Assembly: GCA_937926145.1 (NCBI GenBank)
Contig: CALANW010000087.1
Coordinates: 1-37,749, forward strand
Source of the DNA: an uncultured Ruminococcus sp.
GTDB taxonomy: Bacteria > Bacillota > Clostridia > Oscillospirales > Ruminococcaceae
Length of the DNA stretch: 37,749 bases
Direction of reading: 5' to 3'
Below, piece after piece: positions 24,873-32,435 of this stretch. Position numbers and translations under genes: made by a program. Within the stretch, counting starts at the first letter, position 1. Every line of letters begins with the position of its first letter. The notes beneath the pieces are model-generated. The model worked only from the letters and a program-made list of their open reading frames with translations. It had not been told where the DNA came from and made no database searches.

Positions 24873-25451
24873 ATGGGTTTTGTTGAGTTGTTTCTTATCG
24901 GCGTGGGACTTTCTATGGACGCATTCGCGGTCTCGGTATGCAAGGGACTGAATATGCGCGGAAAGGTCAACTTCAAACACGCGGGCATCATCGCATTGTT
25001 CTTCGGCGGATTTCAGGCAATTATGCCGCTGATCGGCTATTTTCTCGGCATAGGTTTTGAAAAGTACATCACAAGGATAGACCATTGGATAGCCTTTCTT
25101 CTCCTCGGTTTCATCGGCGGAAAAATGGTCGTTGAAGCAATAAAGGAATGGAACGAGGAAGACAAGCAGGAGGAAGACAAGCTTGACATAAAGGAGCTGT
25201 TTGTTCTTGCGGTCGCAACGAGCATTGATGCGCTCGCTGTCGGAATAACATTTGCATTCCTCAATGTAAACATCTGGTCGGCTATCTCGATAATCGGCAC
25301 AACAACGTTCGTTCTTTCGATAATCGGCATTGTTATCGGAAACAAATTCGGCAGCAAATACAAAAGCAAAGCCGAGCTTGTTGGAGGAATTATTCTTGTA
25401 CTTATTGGCGTAAAAATTCTCCTCGAACATCTCGGCGTTATCAATTTCTAA
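24873..25451 (+). CDS. mntP: Manganese efflux pump MntP
   Basis: MntP exports Mn2+ and protects against excess manganese. The 192-residue protein has six membrane spans in two repeats, each with the diagnostic acidic motif: GVGLSMDAFAVSVCKG near residue 10 and ATSIDALAVGITFAF near 117. A charged cytoplasmic loop, EWNEEDKQEEDKLD, separates the halves. The ATG follows GAGGGAG. Its placement behind a yybP-ykoY-type leader supports control by manganese. It ends 5 bases before the converging GNAT gene. Confidence 0.95.
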   Translation: MGFVELFLIGVGLSMDAFAVSVCKGLNMRGKVNFKHAGIIALFFGGFQAIMPLIGYFLGIGFEKYITRIDHWIAFLLLGFIGGKMVVEAIKEWNEEDKQEEDKLDIKELFVLAVATSIDALAVGITFAFLNVNIWSAISIIGTTTFVLSIIGIVIGNKFGSKYKSKAELVGGIILVLIGVKILLEHLGVINF

Positions 25452-25456
25452 AATTT

Positions 25457-25876
25457 TTATATAAGATTTTTTATCATCGTGATATGGGGTGCTGATTCTT
25501 CAAGAAACGGTTCACCCTCTGCAATGTAGCCGTTCTTTTCGTAGAACGGCTGCGCTTGTATCTGGGCGTGGAGAATTATCTTTGATGCGCCCCGTTTTGC
25601 GGCTTCGCTTTCGAGAAATGCAAGCATTTTGCTGCCCGTTCCGCCCTTGCGGGAATCTTTCAGCACGGCAAGCCTGCCGAGATAGTATGCGCCGTTCTCT
25701 TCCGCAGGGAAAATTCTTCCTGTCGCGATAGGAGAGCCGTCAGCGAAACCGACTGCGTGAACAGCTGTATTATCAATAGTATCGAATTCTTCCCTGAAGC
25801 CCTGCTCCTCGACGAAAACCGTCTGACGGATAAAATGTGCCTCTTCGGGAAGTTTTTCATAAGCTTTGATCATCAT
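25457..25876 (-). CDS. GNAT family N-acetyltransferase (ElaA/YjcF-like)
   Basis: The 139-residue protein has the GNAT acetyl-CoA fold: VFVEEQGFREEFD near residue 25, the strand GRLAVLKDSRKGGTGSKMLAFL (residues 71-92) with the Q/RxxGxG/A pyrophosphate loop as RKGGTG, and the QPFYEKNGYIAEGEPFLEESAPHITM C-terminal part typical of ElaA/YjcF proteins. The acceptor is unknown. I start at ATG 25876 (MMIKAYEK) after AGAGGT; the next ATG at 25873 is equally possible. The frame stays open much further upstream, antisense to maf, which is coincidental. Confidence 0.85.
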   Translation of the reverse strand: MMIKAYEKLPEEAHFIRQTVFVEEQGFREEFDTIDNTAVHAVGFADGSPIATGRIFPAEENGAYYLGRLAVLKDSRKGGTGSKMLAFLESEAAKRGASKIILHAQIQAQPFYEKNGYIAEGEPFLEESAPHITMIKNLI

Positions 25877-25909
25877 AGCAAAATTACCTCTTTTGGAAAG
25901 GAATATAAA

Positions 25910-26476
25910 ATGAACGTTATCCTTGCTTCCGCATCGCCGAGAAGAAAAGAACTTCTTGCGAGCGTTTTTGACGAATTTGAATGTATCCCGTCCGATGTGG
26001 ACGAAACTCTGCCCGATGAAATTCCTGCCGAGCAGAGCGCGGAATTTCTTGCCGTGAAAAAGGCTGCGCATATCGCAAAAGAACACGCCGATTCGCTCGT
26101 TATCGGCTGTGATACAATAGTTGTTTTTAACGGCAAAGTTTACGGAAAACCGCACGATGAAGCCGATGCAAAGCGTATGCTCACCGAGCTTTCGGGCAAA
26201 ACTCATAAGGTAATAACGGGCGTGTGTCTTTTTTATAAAGGAAGAAGCCTTAGCTTTTCCGAAACGACCGAGGTGGAGTTCTATCCGCTTTCCGATGAAG
26301 AGATAGAAAGCTACATTCGGACAGGCTCGCCGATGGATAAGGCTGGCGCTTACGGTATTCAGGACAAAGGCTTCCTGCCCGCAAGACAGATACACGGCGA
26401 CTATTTCAATGTGGTCGGTCTGCCTACTGCACGTTTGAAGCGTGAGGCGGGAAGGTTTCTTCGTCTGTTTGAATGA
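25910..26476 (+). CDS. maf: Maf-type nucleoside triphosphate pyrophosphatase
   Basis: Maf proteins hydrolyse non-canonical or excess nucleotides (dTTP/UTP type in many Firmicutes) to the monophosphate and limit mutagenic incorporation; some affect septum formation. The 188-residue protein starts MNVILASASPRRKELL, the hallmark motif, with VIGCDTIVVFNGKVYGKP near 65, THKVITGV near 100, and DKAGAYGIQDKGF near 143. The ATG at 25910 follows GGAAAGG, and upstream in-frame codons have no ribosome binding site. Its last 53 bases overlap the 3' end of the convergent minus-strand gene. Confidence 0.94.
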   Translation: MNVILASASPRRKELLASVFDEFECIPSDVDETLPDEIPAEQSAEFLAVKKAAHIAKEHADSLVIGCDTIVVFNGKVYGKPHDEADAKRMLTELSGKTHKVITGVCLFYKGRSLSFSETTEVEFYPLSDEEIESYIRTGSPMDKAGAYGIQDKGFLPARQIHGDYFNVVGLPTARLKREAGRFLRLFE

Positions 26477-27215
26477 CCGTTCGGTAAAGATAGCTTCGTC
26501 CCTGCTTGCCAATGCGTTCGGTAACTCCGAGTGCTGTAAGGATATTTAATACAAGCTGTGCAACTGATGTATGTACCCGTGCTTTTTCGGCAAAATCGCG
26601 AGAGGTATATTCGCTTTCAAGTCCGTTCGGCACGAAGTAAAGCCAGTCGGAAAGCTTGTCAAAATGCAGCTCATCACAAAGTGCGATAGGAATTCTGTCA
26701 TAGCGAGTGCTGCCCCTGCGCCGACCTCGTTTCAGACCCGTGGTTTCGGGCGGCTGACGGTATTCTTCGACATCGAGCATTACAATGCAGAAATGCAGCC
26801 GTTCATTCGGCAGAAACGGTTTAATTTTGTAAAGCTCGGGGAAAATATCATAGGGCGAACCCTTTTTGGGGGATTTGCGCTTTTTGCCGAGTTTGCCCGT
26901 TTCGGGATCTATCGGTATCAGCCATTTGCTGAGCGGTATCGGGTATACAACGGTCACATCACTGACTTCAAGGAATGCGGCAAGCTTCTTTCTCAGTCTG
27001 TCAAAGCCTGCGGTCTGTATCTCGATGATGCCGTTTTCACCAACGATATCGGCAACAAAGCCGCCGACCTTTTGCTCATGGCTATCCTCGAACGGCTCGA
27101 AGTAATTTTTCAAAACGGAATGAACGGTCTTTTCGCCGTAAGTTCCTATTCCTGCTCTTTTATGTTCTCCGTCAAGAACCTTTGAAAGAGCGTAAAAATA
27201 TTTTTCTCTGTCCAA
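26424..27215 (-). CDS. Uncharacterised protein with a possible PD-(D/E)XK nuclease-like core
   Basis: I cannot name a family for this 263-residue protein. Residues 20-95 have the order of a PD-(D/E)XK fold: a helix with Glu28, a strand ending GGFVADIV (Asp56), then GIIEIQT with Glu65 and Gln67 in the ExK position, and a helix leading to a strand VTVVYPIP. A Lys/Arg-rich middle (about 108-118 and 162-172) suggests nucleic acid binding. Residues of about 205-250 look like a winged helix (TSVAQLVLNILTALGVTERIGKQGRSYLYR is the core, shown only in part by position). The fold call is inference. TTG at 27215 is the likely start, near GGTGA. Its end overlaps maf. Confidence 0.7.
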   Translation of the reverse strand: MDREKYFYALSKVLDGEHKRAGIGTYGEKTVHSVLKNYFEPFEDSHEQKVGGFVADIVGENGIIEIQTAGFDRLRKKLAAFLEVSDVTVVYPIPLSKWLIPIDPETGKLGKKRKSPKKGSPYDIFPELYKIKPFLPNERLHFCIVMLDVEEYRQPPETTGLKRGRRRGSTRYDRIPIALCDELHFDKLSDWLYFVPNGLESEYTSRDFAEKARVHTSVAQLVLNILTALGVTERIGKQGRSYLYRTVIQTDEETFPPHASNVQ

Positions 27216-27245
27216 AATATCACCAAAATTAAAGGAAGTTGTTTT

Positions 27246-27713
27246 ATGGAAAAATCAGTTAAAGATTCGTATGCGGAGCAGGTTCAGATCCTCACACAAA
27301 AGGATATGAACGGCTACAACCGTCTTTTCGGCGGAAGATTAATGGAATGGATAGACATTGTTGCGTCCGTTGTTGCGCGCCGTCATTCGGGAAGAAATGT
27401 TACGACCGCTGTCGTTGATACGCTCACATTCAGAGCGCCTGCGCACCTCAACGATACCGTTATCCTTTGCGGAAGAATAACTTACGTCGGCAGAACTTCA
27501 ATGGAAGTCTGCGTTGAAACCTATGTCGAGCATCTCGATTCGAGCAGAACGCTCATCAACACGGCTTATGTTATAATCATCGCAATTGATGAGAACGAAA
27601 AGCCTGTTGAAGTTCCGCGTTTAAAGCTTGAAACGGAGGAAGAAAAAGCCGAGTGGGCGCTCGCCGAAAAGCGCGCCGAGATACGCAAACAGCGCAGAAA
27701 AGAAATGTTCTGA
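27246..27713 (+). CDS. Hotdog-fold acyl-CoA thioesterase
   Basis: The 155-residue protein is a single hotdog domain of the YciA/BFIT cytoplasmic acyl-CoA hydrolase type. It has NRLFGGRLMEWIDIVASVVARRHS near residue 25 (catalytic asparagine and aspartate region), TAVVDTLTFRAPAHLNDTV near 58 and GRTSMEVCVETYVE near 85. The C-terminus is charged (EEEKAEWALAEKRAEIRKQRRK). It should hydrolyse acyl-CoA esters; chain preference is unknown. The ATG follows AAAGGAA. It starts 30 bases from the divergent minus-strand gene. Confidence 0.9.
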   Translation: MEKSVKDSYAEQVQILTQKDMNGYNRLFGGRLMEWIDIVASVVARRHSGRNVTTAVVDTLTFRAPAHLNDTVILCGRITYVGRTSMEVCVETYVEHLDSSRTLINTAYVIIIAIDENEKPVEVPRLKLETEEEKAEWALAEKRAEIRKQRRKEMF

Positions 27714-27718
27714 AATAA

Positions 27719-27766
27719 AGCCTTTGCAAACCGTTACATTTTGGTTTGCAAAGGCTGTTTGTTTAT
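27719..27766 (+). terminator. Terminator after the thioesterase gene
   Basis: AGCCTTTGCAAACC (27719-27732) pairs with GGTTTGCAAAGGCT (27743-27756), a 14-bp stem, followed by a T-rich tail. It probably serves both this gene and the convergent HdeD-like gene. Confidence 0.88.
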
Positions 27767-27771
27767 TTTGC

Positions 27772-28356
27772 TTATTTAATAGTATAATCGGTATCGATAT
27801 AATCGCCGTTTGCCTGTTTTTTAAGCTTTTCGATGATCTTATCTGCTCTGTAGCGTGTTATTGCGTCCGTAATGCCCTGAACGATAAGAACGAAGCCCGT
27901 AAACTTCATTGCAACGGAAACTGCGCCGAACGGATTTACGATAATTACGATTCCGAGTATAGCCATAACCACAGCAAAGAGCGCTGTTATCCACCATAGT
28001 TTGTAGCCGAGAAATTTCGTTTCAAGTCCATGTTCGAGAATACCGAAGCTCTGGACGAGGACAACGACACCGATTACAATAGTGATGAAGCCGACTATCC
28101 TATCGGGACGTATCGTGATGTAAAGTCCGAGAAGAAGCTGGATAAGACCGGGAACAAGATTGAATTTCTGCACGGGCGAATTCATATTGAGCAGGGAAGC
28201 TCCCGTGAAGAAAAGTCCGCTCATAAGCAGTATGATTCCGATAACACGGCATATCACAACGGTAGCCTGAACCGAATTCGCGATAAGGATTATTCCGACA
28301 ATGACCGTCAGAACGGGTGCGATGAAAAGTGCAAGTTTATTTGTTTTCGTTTTCAT
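27772..28356 (-). CDS. HdeD-like DUF308 membrane protein
   Basis: The 194-residue protein has six predicted membrane spans with repeated GxxLxxxGxxxxxxP-type units, as in DUF308/HdeD proteins. Examples are VLTVIVGIILIANSVQATVV near 15-35, PGLIQLLLGLYITIRPDRIV near 68-88 and ALFAVVMAILGIVIIVNPFGAV near 125-148. HdeD of E. coli is linked to acid resistance, but the function of Firmicute members is unknown. The ATG follows AAAGGAG. It stands alone, divergent from bioY. Confidence 0.85.
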   Translation of the reverse strand: MKTKTNKLALFIAPVLTVIVGIILIANSVQATVVICRVIGIILLMSGLFFTGASLLNMNSPVQKFNLVPGLIQLLLGLYITIRPDRIVGFITIVIGVVVLVQSFGILEHGLETKFLGYKLWWITALFAVVMAILGIVIIVNPFGAVSVAMKFTGFVLIVQGITDAITRYRADKIIEKLKKQANGDYIDTDYTIK

Positions 28357-28452
28357 ATAGTGCTGTCTCCTTTGTTGAATTTGGATACATTATAACATAT
28401 AAAAACGTCTATTTCAATAGACATTTTTAAATTAGTGTTAAAAGTTGCTATA

Positions 28453-28484
28453 TTGTCTACTTTTATTTGTAAAATAGTTGACAA
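28453..28484 (+). promoter_or_regulatory. BirA-type biotin operator, site 1
   Basis: TTGTCTAC (28453-28460), a 16-bp spacer and GTTGACAA (28477-28484) match the Gram-positive BirA operator pattern TTGTxxAC-N14-16-GTxxACAA. Its right half overlaps the -35 of the bioY promoter. Confidence 0.8.
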
Positions 28485-28506
28485 TTTATCAGAAATATCG
28501 TATAAT
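28478..28506 (+). promoter_or_regulatory. Promoter of bioY
   Basis: TTGACA (28478-28483) and TATAAT (28501-28506) are 17 bp apart, a full consensus. It is flanked by the two BirA-type sites. Confidence 0.88.
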
Positions 28507-28511
28507 AACCG

Positions 28512-28543
28512 TTGTAAACTAAAATAAACTGATTGGTAGACAA
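28512..28543 (+). promoter_or_regulatory. BirA-type biotin operator, site 2
   Basis: TTGTAAAC (28512-28519), a 16-bp spacer and GTAGACAA (28536-28543) repeat the geometry of site 1, covering the transcription start. The two sites begin 59 bp apart. Confidence 0.82.
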
Positions 28544-28570
28544 TTAGGATTTGAGGAGGTTTGTATCTGT

Positions 28571-29149
28571 ATGGCAGATATAACAGAAAACGTTGGTGCA
28601 GAGGTCACCAAAAGCAAAATAACAACAAAGGAACTCGTTTTCACGGCTCTTATGGCGGTAATCATCGCTGTTTGCTCGTGGATATCCATTCCGACGACAG
28701 TTCCGTTCACGCTCCAGACATTCGGCGTGTTTATGGCAGTCGGACTTCTCGGCGGCAAGAAGGGAACTATCTCGGTTCTCGTCTATATTCTTCTCGGCGC
28801 AGTCGGAGTTCCCGTTTTCGCAGGCTTCAGCGGCGGTATAGGTGTTCTTTTCGGAACAACGGGCGGCTACATAGTTGGATTCCTGCTTTCGGGTCTTGTT
28901 TATTGGGCAATGACAGCAGCATTCGGTGAAAAGCTCCCGATAATGATCATTGCAATGGTTATCGGACTTCTCGTTTGCTATGCATTCGGAACAGCTTGGT
29001 TCATGATCGTTTATGCAAAGAATACAGAACCTATCGGACTTATGACAGCTCTCGGCTGGTGTGTATTCCCGTTCATCATTCCTGACTGCATCAAGATCGC
29101 ACTTGCTGTTGTTCTTACAAAGCAACTCAAAAAATATGTCAAGTTTTAA
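28571..29149 (+). CDS. bioY: Biotin transporter BioY (ECF S component)
   Basis: BioY is the substrate-binding membrane subunit for biotin uptake, usually working with ECF energising modules encoded elsewhere. The 192-residue protein has six spans and the family motifs FTLQTFGVFMAVGLLGGKKG near residue 45, YILLGAVGVPVFAGFSGGIGVLFGTTGGYIVGF near 75-105, and FPFIIPDCIKIALA near the end. Two BirA-type operators in front show that it is probably repressed when biotin is plentiful. The ATG follows GAGGAGG. The ecfA and ecfT partners are absent from the window. Its stop overlaps the next gene by 14 bases. Confidence 0.96.
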   Translation: MADITENVGAEVTKSKITTKELVFTALMAVIIAVCSWISIPTTVPFTLQTFGVFMAVGLLGGKKGTISVLVYILLGAVGVPVFAGFSGGIGVLFGTTGGYIVGFLLSGLVYWAMTAAFGEKLPIMIIAMVIGLLVCYAFGTAWFMIVYAKNTEPIGLMTALGWCVFPFIIPDCIKIALAVVLTKQLKKYVKF

Positions 29150-29513
29150 TGTAAGGGCGCACCACGGACTTTGTATGAGCTTTTTCGAGGGAAAAGGCTA
29201 CAGCGATTCTTTTACGGCGAATATGGCTGAAAAGAAAATGCTGCTCGAAAATGACCCTGTCGTGAAAATAATTGACTGTGCAGATGAAGTTTGCAAAGCC
29301 TGCCCACACAACGACGGCGGAGTTTGCAGTTCTCTCGGAAAGGTCGCAGGATATGACAGCGCCGTTCTTGAACGCTGCGGAATAAAAAGCGGAACGGAAC
29401 TGCACTGGAAAGAGTTTTCAAAGCTTGTTCACGATAACATAATCGGCGCGAAAAAACTCTCCGAAGTTTGCGGTGACTGCCAGTGGTACAGCATTTGCGG
29501 AAGAGATCAATAA
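29136..29513 (+). CDS. DUF1284 domain protein (cysteine-rich, putative metal binding)
   Basis: The 125-residue protein matches DUF1284 in its opening NVRAHHGLCMSFFEGKGYS and in its cysteines: Cys14 in HHGLC, DEVCKACPHND and GGVCSS in the middle, and VCGDCQWYSICG at the C-terminus. The arrangement suggests an iron-sulfur or zinc site; no enzyme activity is known to me. The start at ATG 29136 overlaps the end of bioY by 14 bases, so the two are probably translationally coupled and under the same biotin control. That pairing hints at a role connected with biotin, but this is inference. Confidence 0.82.
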   Translation: MSSFNVRAHHGLCMSFFEGKGYSDSFTANMAEKKMLLENDPVVKIIDCADEVCKACPHNDGGVCSSLGKVAGYDSAVLERCGIKSGTELHWKEFSKLVHDNIIGAKKLSEVCGDCQWYSICGRDQ

Positions 29514-29548
29514 GCACAAAACATCAGTATCAAAAACACTTTGCGTCA

Positions 29549-29577
29549 TTGACATAAATTTATTGATATGGTATAAT
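29549..29577 (+). promoter_or_regulatory. Consensus promoter of the GH43-GH27 pair
   Basis: TTGACA (29549-29554) and TATAAT (29572-29577) are exactly 17 bp apart: a perfect sigma-A consensus. A terminator hairpin starts at the very next base. Confidence 0.88.
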
Positions 29578-29616
29578 AAGACATTACTGAGAAATACGGT
29601 AATGTCTTATTTTTTT
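29578..29616 (+). terminator. Intrinsic terminator overlapping the start of the GH43 transcript
   Basis: AAGACATTAC (29578-29587) pairs perfectly with GTAATGTCTT (29599-29608), followed by seven T residues (29610-29616). The 5' arm lies between the -10 and the expected start near 29584, so RNA begun at this promoter loses most of that arm while read-through RNA from bioY-DUF1284 forms the whole terminator. Confidence 0.82.
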
Positions 29617-29645
29617 GCATAAGAAACTTTTTAGGAGAAAGTATT

Positions 29646-31121
29646 ATGAAGTACACAAATCCGATAATCAAAGGCTTTTACCCTGACCCGTCCGTGTGCG
29701 AAGCAAACGGAAAATATTATCTCGTTTCAAGCTCGTTCCAGTATTTCCCCGGAGTGCCGCTCTTCGAGAGTGACGACCTTGTGAACTGGAAGCAGATAGG
29801 ACACGTCCTTACCCGAAAAAGTCAGGTAATGCTCGAAAAGATCAACAGTTCGGGCGGTGTTTTCGCACCTACGATAAGATACAACAACGGCAGATTTTAT
29901 ATGGTAACGACCAACGATACGACCCACCAGAATTTCTATGTTTACACCGATGATATCTATGGCGAATGGTCTGAACCTATATTCGTTGACCAGTCGGGCA
30001 TCGACCCGTCGCTCCTTTTCGATGATGAAGGAAAGGTGTACTTTCTCAGCAACGGTCAGGACGATGAGGGAGAGGGCGGAGTTATCCAGTGTCAGATCGA
30101 CATTGCAACGGGCAAGAAGCTTTCGCCGAGCAAATGTATATGGAAAGGCTCGGGCGGACGTTACCTTGAAAGCCCACATATGTACAAGATAGACGGAAGA
30201 TACTATCTTATGGCTGCCGAGGGCGGCACGGAATACGGTCACATGGTAACATATTCACGCTCCGATTCCGTTTGGGGCAAGTTTGAGAATTATGCGCACA
30301 ACCCCGTGCTCACCAACAGAAACAAAGCACCTTTCATCATTCAGGGCATCGGTCACGGCGATCTTATCCGCGATAAAAACGGCGACTGGCATATCCTCAC
30401 ACTCGGTTTCAGACAGATACATATCTGGCAGCCGTATCACCACCTCGGACGTGAGATATTCCTCACTCCCGTTGCTTTCGATAAGGACGGCTGGTTCACC
30501 GCAGGTAATGACGGAACTACCGACTTCGAGTATGAGATAAGCGGTGATTTCGAGCAGACAGAAAAGAAGCTTTACACCTTTGAAAACACCGATTGGAACA
30601 TCGATTGGTGCTATCTCCGTCACCCTCATTTTGAGAATTACAGCCTTTCGGACAAAGCTGTTCTCAAGGGAACTGATATCACCCTCGAAGAAGTCGATTC
30701 ACCGACATTTATTGCTTTGCGTCAGCGTGATTTTGATATGGATCACAGCGTCAATGTCAGCATCGACAAGGGCGAAGCAGGAGTTTCGGTCTATATGTGC
30801 GAAAATGAGCATTACGATGTTGCGATAAGAGCCTGCGAGGACGGTTTTGAAGCGGCTCTGAAGCTCAACATCGGCGGTGTGAAGCACATTCAGAACGCGG
30901 TCAAGCTTTCGGGAGCATCGGCAAAGCTTGAAATTGTTTCGGACAGCGTTTTCTATAACTTCTTCGTCAATGACAACGGAAAGAGAATACACCTCGGCGG
31001 CGGTCAGTCGAAGTATCTTTCAAGCGAGGTTTCGGGCGGCTTTACGGGCGTTGTTCTCGGACTTTATGCTATCGGAAACAATACGGCAGAGTTCACCGAG
31101 CTTAATGTAAAATACAAATAA
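29646..31121 (+). CDS. GH43 beta-xylosidase / alpha-L-arabinofuranosidase
   Basis: The 491-residue protein is a two-domain GH43 enzyme. The five-bladed propeller opens NPIIKGFYPDPSVCEANGKYYLVSSSF, with catalytic base Asp14, the pKa-modulating Asp120 in SGIDPS and the proton donor Glu175 in YLESPHMYK. VPLFESDDLVNWKQIGHVL is typical of the XynB-like branch. A C-terminal beta-sandwich of about 180 residues follows. Such enzymes release xylose or arabinose from xylo-oligosaccharides or arabinoxylan. No signal peptide is present, so it should be cytoplasmic. The ATG follows TTTAGGAGAAA. GH27 follows after 13 bases, as one operon. Confidence 0.92.
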   Translation: MKYTNPIIKGFYPDPSVCEANGKYYLVSSSFQYFPGVPLFESDDLVNWKQIGHVLTRKSQVMLEKINSSGGVFAPTIRYNNGRFYMVTTNDTTHQNFYVYTDDIYGEWSEPIFVDQSGIDPSLLFDDEGKVYFLSNGQDDEGEGGVIQCQIDIATGKKLSPSKCIWKGSGGRYLESPHMYKIDGRYYLMAAEGGTEYGHMVTYSRSDSVWGKFENYAHNPVLTNRNKAPFIIQGIGHGDLIRDKNGDWHILTLGFRQIHIWQPYHHLGREIFLTPVAFDKDGWFTAGNDGTTDFEYEISGDFEQTEKKLYTFENTDWNIDWCYLRHPHFENYSLSDKAVLKGTDITLEEVDSPTFIALRQRDFDMDHSVNVSIDKGEAGVSVYMCENEHYDVAIRACEDGFEAALKLNIGGVKHIQNAVKLSGASAKLEIVSDSVFYNFFVNDNGKRIHLGGGQSKYLSSEVSGGFTGVVLGLYAIGNNTAEFTELNVKYK

Positions 31122-31134
31122 AAGGAGTTTCTGT

Positions 31135-32406
31135 ATGAATAAGAATTTGCTTACAGCGCCTATGGGCTGGAACAGCTGGGACTGCTACGGTGCGGCTGTC
31201 GATGAAGAAACCGTTCGCAAGAACGCTGAATTTATGGCGAAAAATCTTAAACAGTACGGCTGGGAATATGTCGTTGTCGATATCCAGTGGAGCAATCCGA
31301 CAGCGCCAAACCATGAATATCAGCCGTTCACTGAACTTTGTATGGACGAATATTCACGCCTTATCCCTGCCGAGGAACGTTTCCCGTCGGCAAAGGGCGG
31401 AAAAGGTTTTGCACCGCTTGCGGAATATGTTCATTCGCTCGGACTTAAGTTCGGCATACATATTATGCGTGGTATCCCGCGTCAGGCTGTTCACCGCAAT
31501 ACGCGCATAAAGGGAACGGACGTTACTGCACGTCAGATCGCAAAGACGGACAGCATTTGTCACTGGAACACCGATATGTACGGAGTTGACCCGACCAAAG
31601 ACGGTGCGCAGGAATATTACAACAGCATTTTTGAGCTTTACAAGGAATGGGGCGTTGACTTTGTAAAGGTTGACGACATCGCGCGCGAACTTCCGCACGA
31701 GGAAGCCGAGCTTGTTATGCTCTCCGATGCTCTTCACGGCTGCGGCAGAGATATGATACTGAGCCTTTCTCCCGGACCTGCACTTATCGAAAAGGCTGAG
31801 CTTTACAAGCAGACAGCAAATATGTGGCGAATCACCGATGATTTTTGGGACAAGTGGGAACTGCTCTATGCGATGTTTGAACGCGCTGAAAAATGGTGCA
31901 TACATACGGGTGCAGGACACTGGCCAGATGCTGATATGCTCCCGATAGGACCTATTCTTCAGGATTATGACAAGTCTATCTGCACAAAGTTCACCGAAGC
32001 TGAGCAGGTAACGATGATGACGCTTTGGAGCATCTTCCGCTCACCGCTTATTATAGGCGGCGAAATGACGGGATTTGATGAATTCACGATGAGTCTTCTC
32101 ACGAATGAGGACATTATCAAAATGCATCATAATTCACGTCATTCACGTCCCGTTTACCGCAGAAATGCTGACGGAAACGAGTATATCCTCTGGACGGCTT
32201 TCGGCTCCGAGGGAGGATATTATGCGGCTGTTTTCAATGCAGGCGATAATGACGGTGTGATGAATGTTGACCTTGAAGCGGCTGAGATATATGGAAAGGT
32301 CAGCGGCAAGGAGCTTTGGAGCGGCGAGAGCGTAAGCGCAGAGGGCAGGTTCGATGTAAAGCTTCCTAAGCACGGCGCAAAGGCTTTCTATTTTGAAAAA
32401 GCATAA
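31135..32406 (+). CDS. GH27 alpha-galactosidase
   Basis: The 423-residue protein has the GH27 opening MGWNSWDCYGAAVDEETVRKN near residue 10, VVVDIQWSNP near 46, the nucleophile motif VDFVKVDD with Asp180, and WRITDDFWDKW near 231 with Asp236 as likely acid/base. The C-terminal part of about 100 residues is a beta-sandwich (AAEIYGKVSGKELWSG). It should remove terminal alpha-galactose (or related sugars) from side chains such as galactomannan, galactoglucomannan or xyloglucan oligosaccharides. It lacks a signal peptide. The ATG follows AAGGAG, and the gene is co-transcribed with GH43. Confidence 0.92.
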   Translation: MNKNLLTAPMGWNSWDCYGAAVDEETVRKNAEFMAKNLKQYGWEYVVVDIQWSNPTAPNHEYQPFTELCMDEYSRLIPAEERFPSAKGGKGFAPLAEYVHSLGLKFGIHIMRGIPRQAVHRNTRIKGTDVTARQIAKTDSICHWNTDMYGVDPTKDGAQEYYNSIFELYKEWGVDFVKVDDIARELPHEEAELVMLSDALHGCGRDMILSLSPGPALIEKAELYKQTANMWRITDDFWDKWELLYAMFERAEKWCIHTGAGHWPDADMLPIGPILQDYDKSICTKFTEAEQVTMMTLWSIFRSPLIIGGEMTGFDEFTMSLLTNEDIIKMHHNSRHSRPVYRRNADGNEYILWTAFGSEGGYYAAVFNAGDNDGVMNVDLEAAEIYGKVSGKELWSGESVSAEGRFDVKLPKHGAKAFYFEKA

Positions 32407-32435
32407 AAAGTCAGTTAAAATAATACAATAGGATA

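Noticed and set aside
25877..26512. N-terminal extension of the GNAT frame through the maf region
   Set aside because: It is fully antisense to maf, has no domain, and the GNAT domain begins at the MMIKAYEK start with a ribosome binding site.
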